56,482 nucleotides of DNA from Prevotellaceae bacterium UBA1710 (GTDB taxonomy: Bacteria; Bacteroidota; Bacteroidia; Bacteroidales; Bacteroidaceae), in the NCBI GenBank assembly GCA_002317355.1, contig DCJC01000039.1, positions 8,885 through 65,366 on the forward strand. Direction: 5' to 3'. The first letter of the stretch is position 1; each line of letters starts with the position of its first letter. Positions 25,201-33,652 of the stretch are shown here, piece by piece. The notes under the pieces are model-generated. The model was not told the origin of the DNA, made no database searches, and saw only the letters and a list, made by a program, of their open reading frames with translations. The translations under genes and the position numbers were made by a program.

Positions 25201-27954
25201 ACAAAGAAGCAACCTGTTCCAACAGAGTGGCATTTTACTGATGCCTTGAAGGGATATTTTGCTTCTGGTGAGACACTTAGTAGTGATCAGTGGGAACCTG
25301 TTCAAAATAATGAGGGTATATATAAACTGAAGAATTCAATTTCGAAGACAGAACTAAAGTCTGGTTCAGAGACTTTGTATGCAACTGAACACCTGAGGTT
25401 CTCTTCACAACCTCGTACCGTGAAGGGTGAAATATATGTAGATCAGAAGAAAGGTCTTATAGGTCTTACTCGTGGAGCTGCAGTTTATGTGCCAGATGTT
25501 CCTCTAAGCTATAATGTGTATTTTGTGGCAAAACCAAAGGATGAGGCTAATTATCCTATGGATCATTTTGATCTGTTCCCTGTAGGAGATGCTACTGGTG
25601 ATTTCTTTACTAGAGGCGTTAGTCTGTATGGAGGTAATGGAAAAGATGGTTTCAGCGTTTTGGATGCATATAAGCATACTACTGCTGATATTGACGGCGG
25701 ATTTACATTGTATATGCATAATAACACAGACCTGAATGGTAATAATCACAATAAAAGTGACAATGGTAATGTGCTGTGGATTTCTGACATAGTAGTATCT
25801 CCATACTGTTTGATGTACACTTTCAACAAAGGCCTCTTGTTTAGTGGCGCAGATCGTAAGAGTGTTCTTCATGTTGATGTTACTGTAGATGCAAATGGAA
25901 ATAAGAGTGCTTATACTTTGCCAGATCTGCTTATAACAAAGAATAATAGTAGTGCAGAAGATCTGTCATCCTATAGCGAAGGTAATCCTGACGGAAATCC
26001 TTATATCCGCTTCAGTAGTTCTGCTCCTCGTGTGGCTTATGTGGATCAGAGTGGTAATGTTACGCTTACCGGACTTGCTGGTTATGCTGTGATTAAGGCA
26101 CAACTTATCTTTGGTAATCTTCATGACAATTGTATCTCGACTGCATACGAGATTCGTGTTACTAAGGCTTCCGCAACAGATCATGTGGTTAAGGATACCC
26201 AGTATAAGCCTGGAGATGTAATTGCAAAGAGTAATGGTGACATAACTATGACCATGGGTGGCTGGGCGTATACTGCAACGTATAACAACAAGGGAACCAA
26301 TGTGAGTGATTCATGGGGTAAAGGTGCTGCTGTTCAGACTGATGTAGAGACCATTGATGGCTATAATACAAATTCTCAGGGTGGTCAAAATGCCAAGAAT
26401 GAGAGTTATGGCGTAAATAATGATTTTAATACTTATAATGGAAACTTTGTGGCTGTGACTAATTCTGGTGATATCAGCCAGACTTATAACAAGAATCCAT
26501 GGACTCTTCCATGTCGTGGAGCTTATCTGAAGTTTGAACCAAAGAAGGCAGGTGTACTTACTGTATATATACTTCAGAATGGCAACCTTGATAGAAATAA
26601 AGATGGTAAAAATTATTCCGACAAGTTGTCATGGCGTCCAATCTATATTGCAGATGAGACGGGTAAAGTGATAGATAATGTGAAGTTCGGCACCAATAGT
26701 AAGATCTTTGAGAATGATAATTTCTTTGCCGAAGGTCGTCGCCGTGCTCAGTTTATCGAAGATCAGGAACTTACATACAATGTAAATCTGAAAAAAGATC
26801 TTTTGGCTTTGAAGGCCAGCAATTACCAACGTTTCAAACTCCTTATTGATAATTGGGCAAATGCAGGTTGGAAGCAGAATGTAATCAAGACAGAAGATGG
26901 TGGCTACATGGTAATATCTAAAGGTCTTGTTCGTTACTCATTCAATGTATATCCTGGTAAGACCTATTACATGTTCTCTAATAGCACAAAGATAGGTTAT
27001 TCTGGCTATAACTTCGAGGAAGGTAAGTTGCTTAATGAGAATGTAGCTGATGAAGAGTATGCTGCAGATCCAGTAAGAGATGCTGTTAATAGTTCTGCGT
27101 TTACATATACAGACGGTACTAATAATCCAGATATTAGTATAAGTGGAGATAATACCACAGTAACATATACTCGTGACTTTACTTATGGTAAGTGGGGGTC
27201 AATCTGTCTGCCATTCAGTATGAATAATAAGCAGATGAAGGAGAACTTCGGTGATGAAACTTCTGTTGTGTTACTGAAGGGTATTGATGATAAAGGTGTA
27301 GTGCAGATGGTTTGGCATGTAAACCAAGACATTATCGCTGGTTATCCTTACTTTATCCTTCCAAGAGGTACTATTGCTTCTGGTAAACTTGGTACAAAGA
27401 TTATCAGTGGAACTGAACAACAGGTGATAAAGGGCATCAGTACAAATGCATACTTTGATCCTACAGTCAAAGCACCAAGCTTTGTGATTGGTCCAGAAAT
27501 GGATAACGGCCAGAGTGCAACATATGGTTCAATTGAACTATTGGAGAAAGCAGTTGGTAAGACAGAATACCCTTATGTGTTTAAAGGTAACTTTGATACA
27601 GAACAAGCTACTGCAGGTTCATACGTGATGACTACCAGTGGTATTCTCACAAAGGCAAGTAATACTCCAAATATTAAGCCTTTCCGCGCATATCTTAGGT
27701 ATTGTTCTCAGATCGATGCTAGTTCTGGGGATCATGCTAATGGTAAACCTCTAACAGGCATGGGCTATATGAATTCTGATGGTGAAGAGGTAACAACTTC
27801 TATCGAGCAGATTCTTGAGGCTAATGGTATCTTCGTAGATAGCGCTAATGTTTATGGCATTGATGGACAGGTTAAGCGTTATAATACTCATGATCTGAAT
27901 GGTCTTCCTAAGGGCATTTATATTGTCAATGGTAAGAAGTATGTAGTTAAGTAA
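22246..27954 (+). CDS. 1902-residue secreted multidomain surface protein
   Basis: Begins with a signal peptide (RKSNKIQFIALAFIMLFSVM, cleavage near NAWG). Recognisable parts are an InlB/Flg_new-type repeat (about residues 306-377, VNFMTEGGASTDQPSMKYYG to NVNAKWQ), a concanavalin-like LamG fold (about 670-985, with WHYVTYVADNGLKNIKMYLDG and a closing YDEISVYSTALTQEQIRTI), and a bacterial Ig-like segment (about 1248-1307, YVDQSGNVTLTGLAGYAVIK). The tail is NGLPKGIYIVNGKKYVVK, similar to tails on other secreted proteins here and to type IX sorting domains. There are no catalytic motifs. It is probably an exported adhesin or glycan-binding protein. A small peptide gene follows 31 bases later. Confidence 0.7.
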   Translation: MRRKSNKIQFIALAFIMLFSVMNAWGLGLKTDILRLRQQGSNTTWNKDTKVMTWSTGYSNLWYVEPLSPLFENEYKGKDLYGYSKIIVKVSNLSQGAELRLVIASELEGVTTEYYYPIKSNGTIEVPLHEEGWKNVNSPNAIVSLYDMLKYAKTVRIGGLTWEGSAKIEEMYLCKDLECDANGNVTIGWQDLIANESNLQRNGDFVKIDSSQKGWAGLGFSFDEPVAVETISVDGSLDAGYFDGEQGFINNFAINYDGRGTSYPGKAWNTSYVPDKNYKMTGFEVVFGSTGYGTGHVKSVSLKLKAIYTVNFMTEGGASTDQPSMKYYGIPLTLPMPKVQKANSTFFAWTTKDGTIIRGYAGDVFEPYTNMNVNAKWQSNTIGSHDTEENTTGCEMYKIPNNSMREFTFHNDGTGYEDGRQNRNWEMWATSNSSGLPNNLNGAYFFMDLMPRVRKHIQANDDFWSNVETTKVYKQNGDNLPELTNWNRFMDDMRLGTEVTVKVYNANGKIRIYSVMTRGANTYVYPYEYEKYLVNNTVEGDVYVSFTVNHAKLTNFSAKASVPLAKLGFGIQGVDASNVMNHSDIASCSVEIKTPEGMLVPVGTMAGLGETYKYKAYACSGWQFVKWTNGMTENPRPAVISEGNIKEHHCSPVATFQLETTNGFQIAKNRVYYLDFENVVNADVTPTQGQVALVNESPADGQVQEHQKGRFYNYGNRGRIYTDPVFGRYYQNLAVDVNEFTESKSENFLRIVLTDAQKEELLPIRETGEATVGFWVNGRVANRYELPLERGSMFCAFSNDCFAIADNNFIKPRYMFDIACNGWTYSYMPNNDKSEYANDPEAVNKFFYGEDAPVVDNPQTGLFGAYYKHTQDQRQRKFYDDNEWHYVTYVADNGLKNIKMYLDGELTGTLDVTAIKNGNSDYTFFGKNGDYKGRINFIRNFVLGGFTPHGLFFGEQYYSDAALAYDEISVYSTALTQEQIRTIINTKKQPVPTEWHFTDALKGYFASGETLSSDQWEPVQNNEGIYKLKNSISKTELKSGSETLYATEHLRFSSQPRTVKGEIYVDQKKGLIGLTRGAAVYVPDVPLSYNVYFVAKPKDEANYPMDHFDLFPVGDATGDFFTRGVSLYGGNGKDGFSVLDAYKHTTADIDGGFTLYMHNNTDLNGNNHNKSDNGNVLWISDIVVSPYCLMYTFNKGLLFSGADRKSVLHVDVTVDANGNKSAYTLPDLLITKNNSSAEDLSSYSEGNPDGNPYIRFSSSAPRVAYVDQSGNVTLTGLAGYAVIKAQLIFGNLHDNCISTAYEIRVTKASATDHVVKDTQYKPGDVIAKSNGDITMTMGGWAYTATYNNKGTNVSDSWGKGAAVQTDVETIDGYNTNSQGGQNAKNESYGVNNDFNTYNGNFVAVTNSGDISQTYNKNPWTLPCRGAYLKFEPKKAGVLTVYILQNGNLDRNKDGKNYSDKLSWRPIYIADETGKVIDNVKFGTNSKIFENDNFFAEGRRRAQFIEDQELTYNVNLKKDLLALKASNYQRFKLLIDNWANAGWKQNVIKTEDGGYMVISKGLVRYSFNVYPGKTYYMFSNSTKIGYSGYNFEEGKLLNENVADEEYAADPVRDAVNSSAFTYTDGTNNPDISISGDNTTVTYTRDFTYGKWGSICLPFSMNNKQMKENFGDETSVVLLKGIDDKGVVQMVWHVNQDIIAGYPYFILPRGTIASGKLGTKIISGTEQQVIKGISTNAYFDPTVKAPSFVIGPEMDNGQSATYGSIELLEKAVGKTEYPYVFKGNFDTEQATAGSYVMTTSGILTKASNTPNIKPFRAYLRYCSQIDASSGDHANGKPLTGMGYMNSDGEEVTTSIEQILEANGIFVDSANVYGIDGQVKRYNTHDLNGLPKGIYIVNGKKYVVK

Positions 27955-27985
27955 TGTAAATCTCTAAAAGTATAATTTTGATTGT

Positions 27986-28204
27986 ATGAAGAAGAGATAT
28001 GAAAATCCTATATGCGACTTGTTTGTTGTGGAAGAGCAATTGATGGGTAATGCAAACTCCAATTGGGACATTGTAGGAGAAAACCCTGAAGGTGTCGGAA
28101 CTGGAGAAGGAGGTTTTATTGATAATGGCCCCGGTGGTGGAGGTTCTGAAGTGAATCCTGACAATCTTGGAGCAAAAGGAACAAGCCCAATCTTTGACTT
28201 TTAA
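27986..28204 (+). CDS. Small acidic glycine-rich peptide, family member 1
   Basis: A 72-residue product starting MKKRYENPICDLFVVEEQLM and then rich in Gly, Asn and Asp (GVGTGEGGF, GPGGGGSE). The start fits the pattern M-[KN]-[KR]-x-Y-x-x-P shared with the products at 48220, 52805 and 53184, although its C-end lacks their SW-acidic ending. It lies 31 bases after the giant surface-protein gene, presumably co-transcribed. No signal peptide or known domain was seen. Function is unknown. Confidence 0.7.
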   Translation: MKKRYENPICDLFVVEEQLMGNANSNWDIVGENPEGVGTGEGGFIDNGPGGGGSEVNPDNLGAKGTSPIFDF

Positions 28205-28373
28205 TTAAGTCTTTGTTTATAATAAGTGTGAAGTGAAGTGGGTAACGCGATTGTGTGTTGCTCACTTCTTTCATTCACCATCACTTATGTTGAAATGTTA
28301 TCGTCGAAATTTCGGTTTTTTGTTCGTTATTTCCTCCCGAATGTAAATATTATGAAAATATTATAGCTTTTTC

Positions 28374-28404
28374 TTGCACAATTAGAAAAATTATTCTATC
28401 TTTG
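28374..28404 (+). promoter_or_regulatory. Pectate lyase promoter
   Basis: TATCTTTG at 28397-28404 with TTG at 28374-28376 and a 20-base spacer. Transcription would start around 28411. Confidence 0.7.
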
Positions 28405-28414
28405 CAACCGAACA

Positions 28415-28428
28415 TGTGTACGTGCACA
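28415..28428. promoter_or_regulatory. Possible operator at the pectate lyase start site
   Basis: TGTGTACGTGCACA is a near-perfect palindrome (one symmetric mismatch) located about where transcription starts. Its core resembles the palindrome TGTACGTACA in the fabI promoter. The regulator is unknown. Confidence 0.4.
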
Positions 28429-28487
28429 AGTAATAGATGCCGTGCATGTGTATCTTCGATACATTGCATTAGGAATAGACATAAAAC

Positions 28488-29969
28488 ATGAATCTTAATA
28501 TGAAGCATATCTCAAAAAGAAGTTTGCCAGCTGCTTTGCTGGCAATTGCAACAATTGTTCCAATCTCACTAAAAGCACAACCTGATTTCGCTCGCTCAGA
28601 GTATGATCAACTTCAGCCATTCGGCTATGCAACATGTGTGTCTCGTACAGAGGCAAGTCCAACACCTAATAATATTACTGGTGGAGGTGCTTATACCTAT
28701 GATGAGGCTATGGCATTGCTCTATGACTCTCAGAGTGGCAAGAAGGTAAAGATTCTCACAGCTGAAGATGTGACTAAGGACGATGACATAAAGAATGCTA
28801 TTAAGAATAATGACATCGTTATCCTTGATGGCTCAAAGGGGGATTTCGTAATCAGTAAGTTTATCACTATCCAGAATCAGGGAACGGAGACAACATGTAG
28901 TAACAAGACTGTTCTTGGTATCAATAACGCGCGTCTTGTTACAAAGTGGCACGTTACTCCTGAGGTTCTTGAGATTCTCAAGAAAGCAGATGTGGAATCT
29001 GCTTCTACAACTTCTGGTGGTGGAACTCTTTCAAATGGTGTGCATATTGATGAGCAGGCTGAATATGAGACTCGTAAGGCTCTGCTTGAGTATTTCGGTA
29101 ATGAGGATTATCGCAATGCAGGTATCTTCTCCGTAAAGCGTTGTAAGAACCTTGTTTTCCGTAACTTGTCATTTATAGGTCCTGGTTCTATAGATTGTAG
29201 TGGTAATGACCTTCTCGCTATTCAGTATTCAAATAATGTATGGGTTGACCATTGCGAATTTATTGATGGTATTGATGGTAACTTTGATATTTCCAATGAG
29301 TCGGACTTTATTACAGCAAGCTGGAATGAGTTCTCATATACTGATCGTTCTCTGATGCACCAGAATACTTCTCTTATCGGTGGTTCTGACAGTAAGGTGG
29401 GTGATGATGATAAGCTTACTATCACATTTGCCTATAACTCATGGGGAGCTAAGTGTCGTGCTCGTATGCCAATGGCACGCTATGGTCGTTTCCATATGCT
29501 CAACAACTACTTTAATTGTAAGGGCAACAAGACTGCAGCCATCAATCCTCGTAAGTGTTCTGAGTTCTATATCGAAGGTAACTATTTCGAGGCTGGTGTG
29601 AAAAAGATCTATGAGCAGAAAGATGCTACTGTCGTTATCTGGAAAGATGATAATATTACGGTAGAGCCATTTAATGCTCCTGGTACGGTTATCGGATATG
29701 AACTTGATGGCAAGACAAAGGGAGTTGTGTTTACTCCTCCATACCGTTATTCAAAGATGCCTGCAGAACAGGTGAAAGAAGATGTAAAGATTTATGCAGG
29801 TCCAACAATCTGGGGTTCAACGAAGTCTTCTGTTGAAAATGCTACTGCAATTAATTCTGTGACTTCTGTGCCTGTTGCTTCTGATGCAACCTATAATCTT
29901 CTTGGTCAGAAGGTTGGTGCTAATGCAAAGGGTATCTTGGTGAAGAACGGAAAGAAGTTCATTAAATAA
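28488..29969 (+). CDS. Secreted PL1-family pectate lyase
   Basis: A 493-residue parallel beta-helix lyase that cuts polygalacturonate by Ca2+-dependent beta-elimination, giving 4,5-unsaturated products. A signal peptide is present (Met5 is an alternative start; LLAIATIVPISLKA then Q). PL1 markers are VWVDHCEFIDGIDGNFDISN (the WxDHC motif and Ca-binding Asp residues) and CRARMPMARYGRFHMLNNYF, which contains the catalytic-site arginines. The C-terminal tail YNLLGQKVGANAKGILVKNG is the same kind as on the secreted proteins at 46352 and 48633. It has its own promoter and a long hairpin downstream. Confidence 0.9.
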   Translation: MNLNMKHISKRSLPAALLAIATIVPISLKAQPDFARSEYDQLQPFGYATCVSRTEASPTPNNITGGGAYTYDEAMALLYDSQSGKKVKILTAEDVTKDDDIKNAIKNNDIVILDGSKGDFVISKFITIQNQGTETTCSNKTVLGINNARLVTKWHVTPEVLEILKKADVESASTTSGGGTLSNGVHIDEQAEYETRKALLEYFGNEDYRNAGIFSVKRCKNLVFRNLSFIGPGSIDCSGNDLLAIQYSNNVWVDHCEFIDGIDGNFDISNESDFITASWNEFSYTDRSLMHQNTSLIGGSDSKVGDDDKLTITFAYNSWGAKCRARMPMARYGRFHMLNNYFNCKGNKTAAINPRKCSEFYIEGNYFEAGVKKIYEQKDATVVIWKDDNITVEPFNAPGTVIGYELDGKTKGVVFTPPYRYSKMPAEQVKEDVKIYAGPTIWGSTKSSVENATAINSVTSVPVASDATYNLLGQKVGANAKGILVKNGKKFIK

Positions 29970-29975
29970 AAATAC

Positions 29976-30084
29976 TGAAAAGTGAAAAATGAAAAGTGAA
30001 AAATGCAAGTTACTACATTTCTACGGAAAGCCTTTCGTGCGTGATAGTAACTTGTATTTTTCACTTTTCATTTTTCACTTTTCA
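29976..30084. terminator. Long inverted repeat after the pectate lyase gene
   Basis: Arms of 40 bases (29976-30015 and 30045-30084), with one mismatch, start with repeated TGAAAAG/TGAAAAA units and end CAAGTTACTA. The loop is 29 bases. The T-rich right arm suits transcript termination; such A-rich units are common intergenic filler in Prevotella. Confidence 0.6.
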
Positions 30085-30143
30085 CTTATAATCCCTCACC
30101 CAATACCGAAATTGCATATTTTTGTGAATTATTTATACTTTTC

Positions 30144-30175
30144 TTTGGCGGTTTGACAAATATTTACTATTTTTG
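30144..30175 (+). promoter_or_regulatory. Promoter of the eight-gene signalling operon
   Basis: TATTTTTG at 30168-30175 with TTTG at 30144-30147 and a 20-base spacer. This leaves a leader of about 215 bases without a recognised riboswitch. It contains a 14-codon open frame from 30384 that overlaps the first gene's start. Confidence 0.6.
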
Positions 30176-30398
30176 CAATCAATACAGTCAGATAATTGCC
30201 AGTAAACAATTTAACTCAAACGTAACCAGATATCGACTACCGAAACGAAGGCACATAGTGAAAAACGTAGGTGAGCATATACATTTGGTGGGAATTTGAC
30301 GTTGAAATAAAAACTGGAATGCCTAATATCTATAACTTAAAATCATTTAAAAGAACAACATACCTTTAGACCGAGATAATCATAATGGTTCTTCACTT

Positions 30399-32423
30399 AT
30401 GTCCGCCGAGTTTCAATTGGAGGAATTAAAGCGTATTCTTGCGTCGTCTGGAATGGGTACATGGAGCATCGAGATTGCCGATGGTCTGCAGCCTCGTATG
30501 CATGTTGACGAGATGATGGCAAAACTGCTTGGAATAGGTGAGTTGAACCAGCTTACACCTGAACAGGTGTATGATTCTTGGTATAATCGTATCAAGCCTG
30601 AGGCTATTGCTTCTGTTTCTGCTTCTGTATGCAGAATGATGTTGGGTGAGGTAGATGAGAATACGTATCTTTGGAATCACCCTACATTGGGTGACCGTTA
30701 TGTGCGTTGTGGCGGTTCTGGTAAGTTGGTTTCTGGTAATACACATGTTTTAAGTGGCTATCACTATGATGTAACAGCTCTTGTGCTCAAGGAGAAAGAG
30801 CAGCAGAGAGCAATGAAGGAGGCTATGGCTGAACTTCAGAGAAACTATGACATCATTAGAAATATGGCCAAGCCATTCTCTACCATTTATTATATCGATT
30901 TGGAGGCTGACAGATTTATCGAACTTGGTACCAATGTGAAGGAGGTACATGAGCTGGTTGGTTCCGAAGGTTATGCTCAGGAGAAATTTAATGTTATGTG
31001 CGATCAGATCGTAAAGCCTGAGTGGAAAGAGAAGATGCTTGGGTTCTCTGATCTGAAATGGGTGCGTGAGCAGCTGAAGGAAAAGGAGTTTGTCAGACAG
31101 CAGTTTGAAGGTCGTTTCAATGGATGGTCTGAGGCTTCGTTTATTGCTGCTAATCGTGGTGATGATGGCTATTGTACTCATGTGCTTTGGACCACGGTTG
31201 ATATCAATGAACAGAAGGATAAGGACTTGAAGCATCGGTTCGCGCTTGAAGAGGCTAAGCGTTCTGCTGAACAGGCTAGTCGTGCCAAGAGTAAGTTCTT
31301 GTTTAATATGAGTCATGATATCCGTACTCCGATGAATGCCATAATAGGCTTTGCTGGCTTGTTGGAAAAGCATCAGGATGAACCGGAGCGTCGCGATGAT
31401 TATCTCAAGAAAATTAAAGAGTCAAGTGCTTTGTTGCTTGGTCTTATCAATAATGTTTTGGAGATGTCGCGTATCGAACGAGGACACATGCAGCTTGATA
31501 TTCAGGCATGGGGAGTGGAACAGATGTATGATTCGTTCTGCTCTGTGTTTATGGATATGATGATACAGAAAGGACTCACATTCTGTCATTCCATGGACGT
31601 AGAACATGAGTGTGTTTTCTGTGATCCTATTAAGGTACGTGAGGTTATAATCAATCTGTTGAGCAACGCCTATAAATACACTCCCCCTGGTGGTAAGGTG
31701 GAATTGCATATTCACCAGTTGCCTTGCGATGAAGAAGGCTATACTATCATGGAAACTATCGTTAGTGATACGGGCAATGGTATGTCGCCGGATTTCCTGC
31801 CTCATATATATGAAGAGTTCTCCCGTGAATATACCACTACGGATGCAAGGATAGAAGGCAGTGGACTCGGAATGCCTATCGTCAAGAAATTGCTTGACCT
31901 AATGGGAGGTACCATTGAGGTGGTGAGTGAACTTGGTAAGGGCACAACGTTCTATGTACGTGTCAAGCATCGTATAGCAGAAAAGTCCGATCTGCTCAGC
32001 GTTGACATGCCAGATCTATCAGATGTTGACTTCAAAGGACGCAGAATACTTCTTGCAGAAGACAATGACCTGAATGCAGAAATTGCGATAGAGATATTGC
32101 AGGAGGTGGATTTGGTCGTTGAGCGTGCAGAAACCGGAAAACAGTGTGTGGAAATGCTGCAGTCGTCTCCTGCTGGCTATTATGACCTTATATTGATGGA
32201 TATCCAGATGCCAGAGATGAATGGGTATGAGGCAACACGAACAATCCGTGCCCTTGAAGATAAAGCCAAGGCTAACATAACAATCCTCGCAATGACGGCA
32301 AATGCCTTCGAAGAGGATAAGCGTGAGGCTTTGAAATCAGGTATGAATGCACATCTTTCAAAACCTATCGAAGTTGACAAACTTATCAAAACGTTAAAGA
32401 GAAGCTTACATTCTTACAAATGA
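30399..32423 (+). CDS. Hybrid histidine kinase (PAS-like, HisKA, HATPase, receiver)
   Basis: A 674-residue cytosolic kinase without membrane segments. The N-terminal part (about 1-130) is PAS-like (SSGMGTWSIEIADG), with a second sensor-like region to about 270. The H-box is FLFNMSHDIRTPMNAIIGF (His about 306). ATPase boxes are NLLSNAYKYTPPGG, VSDTGNGMS and GSGLGMPIVKKLL. The C-terminal receiver domain (about 545-670) has RRILLAEDNDLN, the phospho-Asp in LILMDIQMPEMNG and LSKP. It heads an operon with four-base ATGA overlaps and can feed a His-Asp-His-Asp relay through the Hpt protein at 36801. Confidence 0.92.
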   Translation: MSAEFQLEELKRILASSGMGTWSIEIADGLQPRMHVDEMMAKLLGIGELNQLTPEQVYDSWYNRIKPEAIASVSASVCRMMLGEVDENTYLWNHPTLGDRYVRCGGSGKLVSGNTHVLSGYHYDVTALVLKEKEQQRAMKEAMAELQRNYDIIRNMAKPFSTIYYIDLEADRFIELGTNVKEVHELVGSEGYAQEKFNVMCDQIVKPEWKEKMLGFSDLKWVREQLKEKEFVRQQFEGRFNGWSEASFIAANRGDDGYCTHVLWTTVDINEQKDKDLKHRFALEEAKRSAEQASRAKSKFLFNMSHDIRTPMNAIIGFAGLLEKHQDEPERRDDYLKKIKESSALLLGLINNVLEMSRIERGHMQLDIQAWGVEQMYDSFCSVFMDMMIQKGLTFCHSMDVEHECVFCDPIKVREVIINLLSNAYKYTPPGGKVELHIHQLPCDEEGYTIMETIVSDTGNGMSPDFLPHIYEEFSREYTTTDARIEGSGLGMPIVKKLLDLMGGTIEVVSELGKGTTFYVRVKHRIAEKSDLLSVDMPDLSDVDFKGRRILLAEDNDLNAEIAIEILQEVDLVVERAETGKQCVEMLQSSPAGYYDLILMDIQMPEMNGYEATRTIRALEDKAKANITILAMTANAFEEDKREALKSGMNAHLSKPIEVDKLIKTLKRSLHSYK

Positions 32424-33652
32424 TGAATATATATCACCATATCGCAGAGTTGTTGCACTGGAGGGTCGCCTTTGGTGTAGCTTTTCTCGTTATCTTGGTT
32501 TGTGGTGCAGTATATACGCTATACAAAACATACAAGCGTGTGCTGGAGCATAACAAGATGGCGGCAAAACTGCGTGAGGCTGCCGCTGAGAATATCCGAA
32601 CTCAGGCTTTGACGAAGATGCTTCTTGAGAAGTCGCAGACTCAGACATGGGAATTTGTGGATGGAAAGTTTATTCTTACTGGCTATGATGATTCTGGTGA
32701 GAATGAGATTGATATGGAGAGTTTCAGAGAGCGCTTCATTTCAAGTCCATTCTACAGACATAAGCTACATGATTTCTTCAATAATGAGAAGCCAGGTTCC
32801 TATATGGTGCAGGTATATGGTGCCCTTAAGGATAAGCAGCCTCATTGGTATGAAGTGCGTATGGTCATTACGATAGCTAATAACAGATTGGTTCGTAAGG
32901 GTACAACCGTGATGATTGACCAGTTGAAGAAGCGTGAAGCTATGGAACTTGACACAAACCGTATGCTTGCAAATGCCAAGGAGAAAGAGGATTTCATATC
33001 TTGTATGAGTCATGAGATTCGTACTCCTTTGAATGCTATTGTGGGCATCTCCGAACTGCTTGCTTCCAAGAGAGATGAACTTACTGAGGATGAAATATCA
33101 TATTTCGAGACTGAAATCAATAAGAATAATGTTCAGTTGATGAAGATGATTGAGGATATGCTGACTGTGACTTTGATAGACAACAGCAGTATTACGGTTC
33201 AGTATGAAAACCTTACGTACAAGGATTGCGTTAGCGATATCAGAGATGTAAAAGAAGATATTGGCTTGGCTCTCTTTGGTGTAAACGTGATTTCTCAAGA
33301 GGCTGATGATGATGTTGCCATTAGAGCTGACAAGAACTTGTTGCGCAGAATTATGATTAATCTGATTGACAATGCAGCTAAGTTCTCTCCTTATGGCTCA
33401 AATGTATATGTTACGCGTACTGTAACAGATAAGGAGGTTATCCTTTCTGTCAGGGATGAGGGCATTGGTATTGATGAGCAATATCATAATCTTATCTTTA
33501 CGCGTTTCTATAAAGTGGATTACTTCTCTCAGGGGGCAGGTCTTGGACTCGCTCTCTGTAAGGAACTTGCCGAGTGTATGGGTGCTAAGATGGCTCTGCA
33601 GAGTGAAATCGGTAAGGGAAGTGTGTTTAGTATTATTTTCAAGAAAGTATGA
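32420..33652 (+). CDS. Membrane-anchored sensor histidine kinase
   Basis: A 410-residue kinase with one N-terminal membrane helix (about residues 12-32, WRVAFGVAFLVILVCGAVYT), a PAS-like middle, the H-box FISCMSHEIRTPLNAIVGIS (His about 199), and ATPase boxes INLIDNAAKFSPYGS, VRDEGIGID and GLGLALCKELAE. It has no receiver domain. It overlaps the genes before and after by four bases (ATGA), so translation is probably coupled. Input is unknown. The hybrid-kinase receiver, the Hpt protein and the REC-EAL protein are its likely partners. Confidence 0.92.
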   Translation: MMNIYHHIAELLHWRVAFGVAFLVILVCGAVYTLYKTYKRVLEHNKMAAKLREAAAENIRTQALTKMLLEKSQTQTWEFVDGKFILTGYDDSGENEIDMESFRERFISSPFYRHKLHDFFNNEKPGSYMVQVYGALKDKQPHWYEVRMVITIANNRLVRKGTTVMIDQLKKREAMELDTNRMLANAKEKEDFISCMSHEIRTPLNAIVGISELLASKRDELTEDEISYFETEINKNNVQLMKMIEDMLTVTLIDNSSITVQYENLTYKDCVSDIRDVKEDIGLALFGVNVISQEADDDVAIRADKNLLRRIMINLIDNAAKFSPYGSNVYVTRTVTDKEVILSVRDEGIGIDEQYHNLIFTRFYKVDYFSQGAGLGLALCKELAECMGAKMALQSEIGKGSVFSIIFKKV

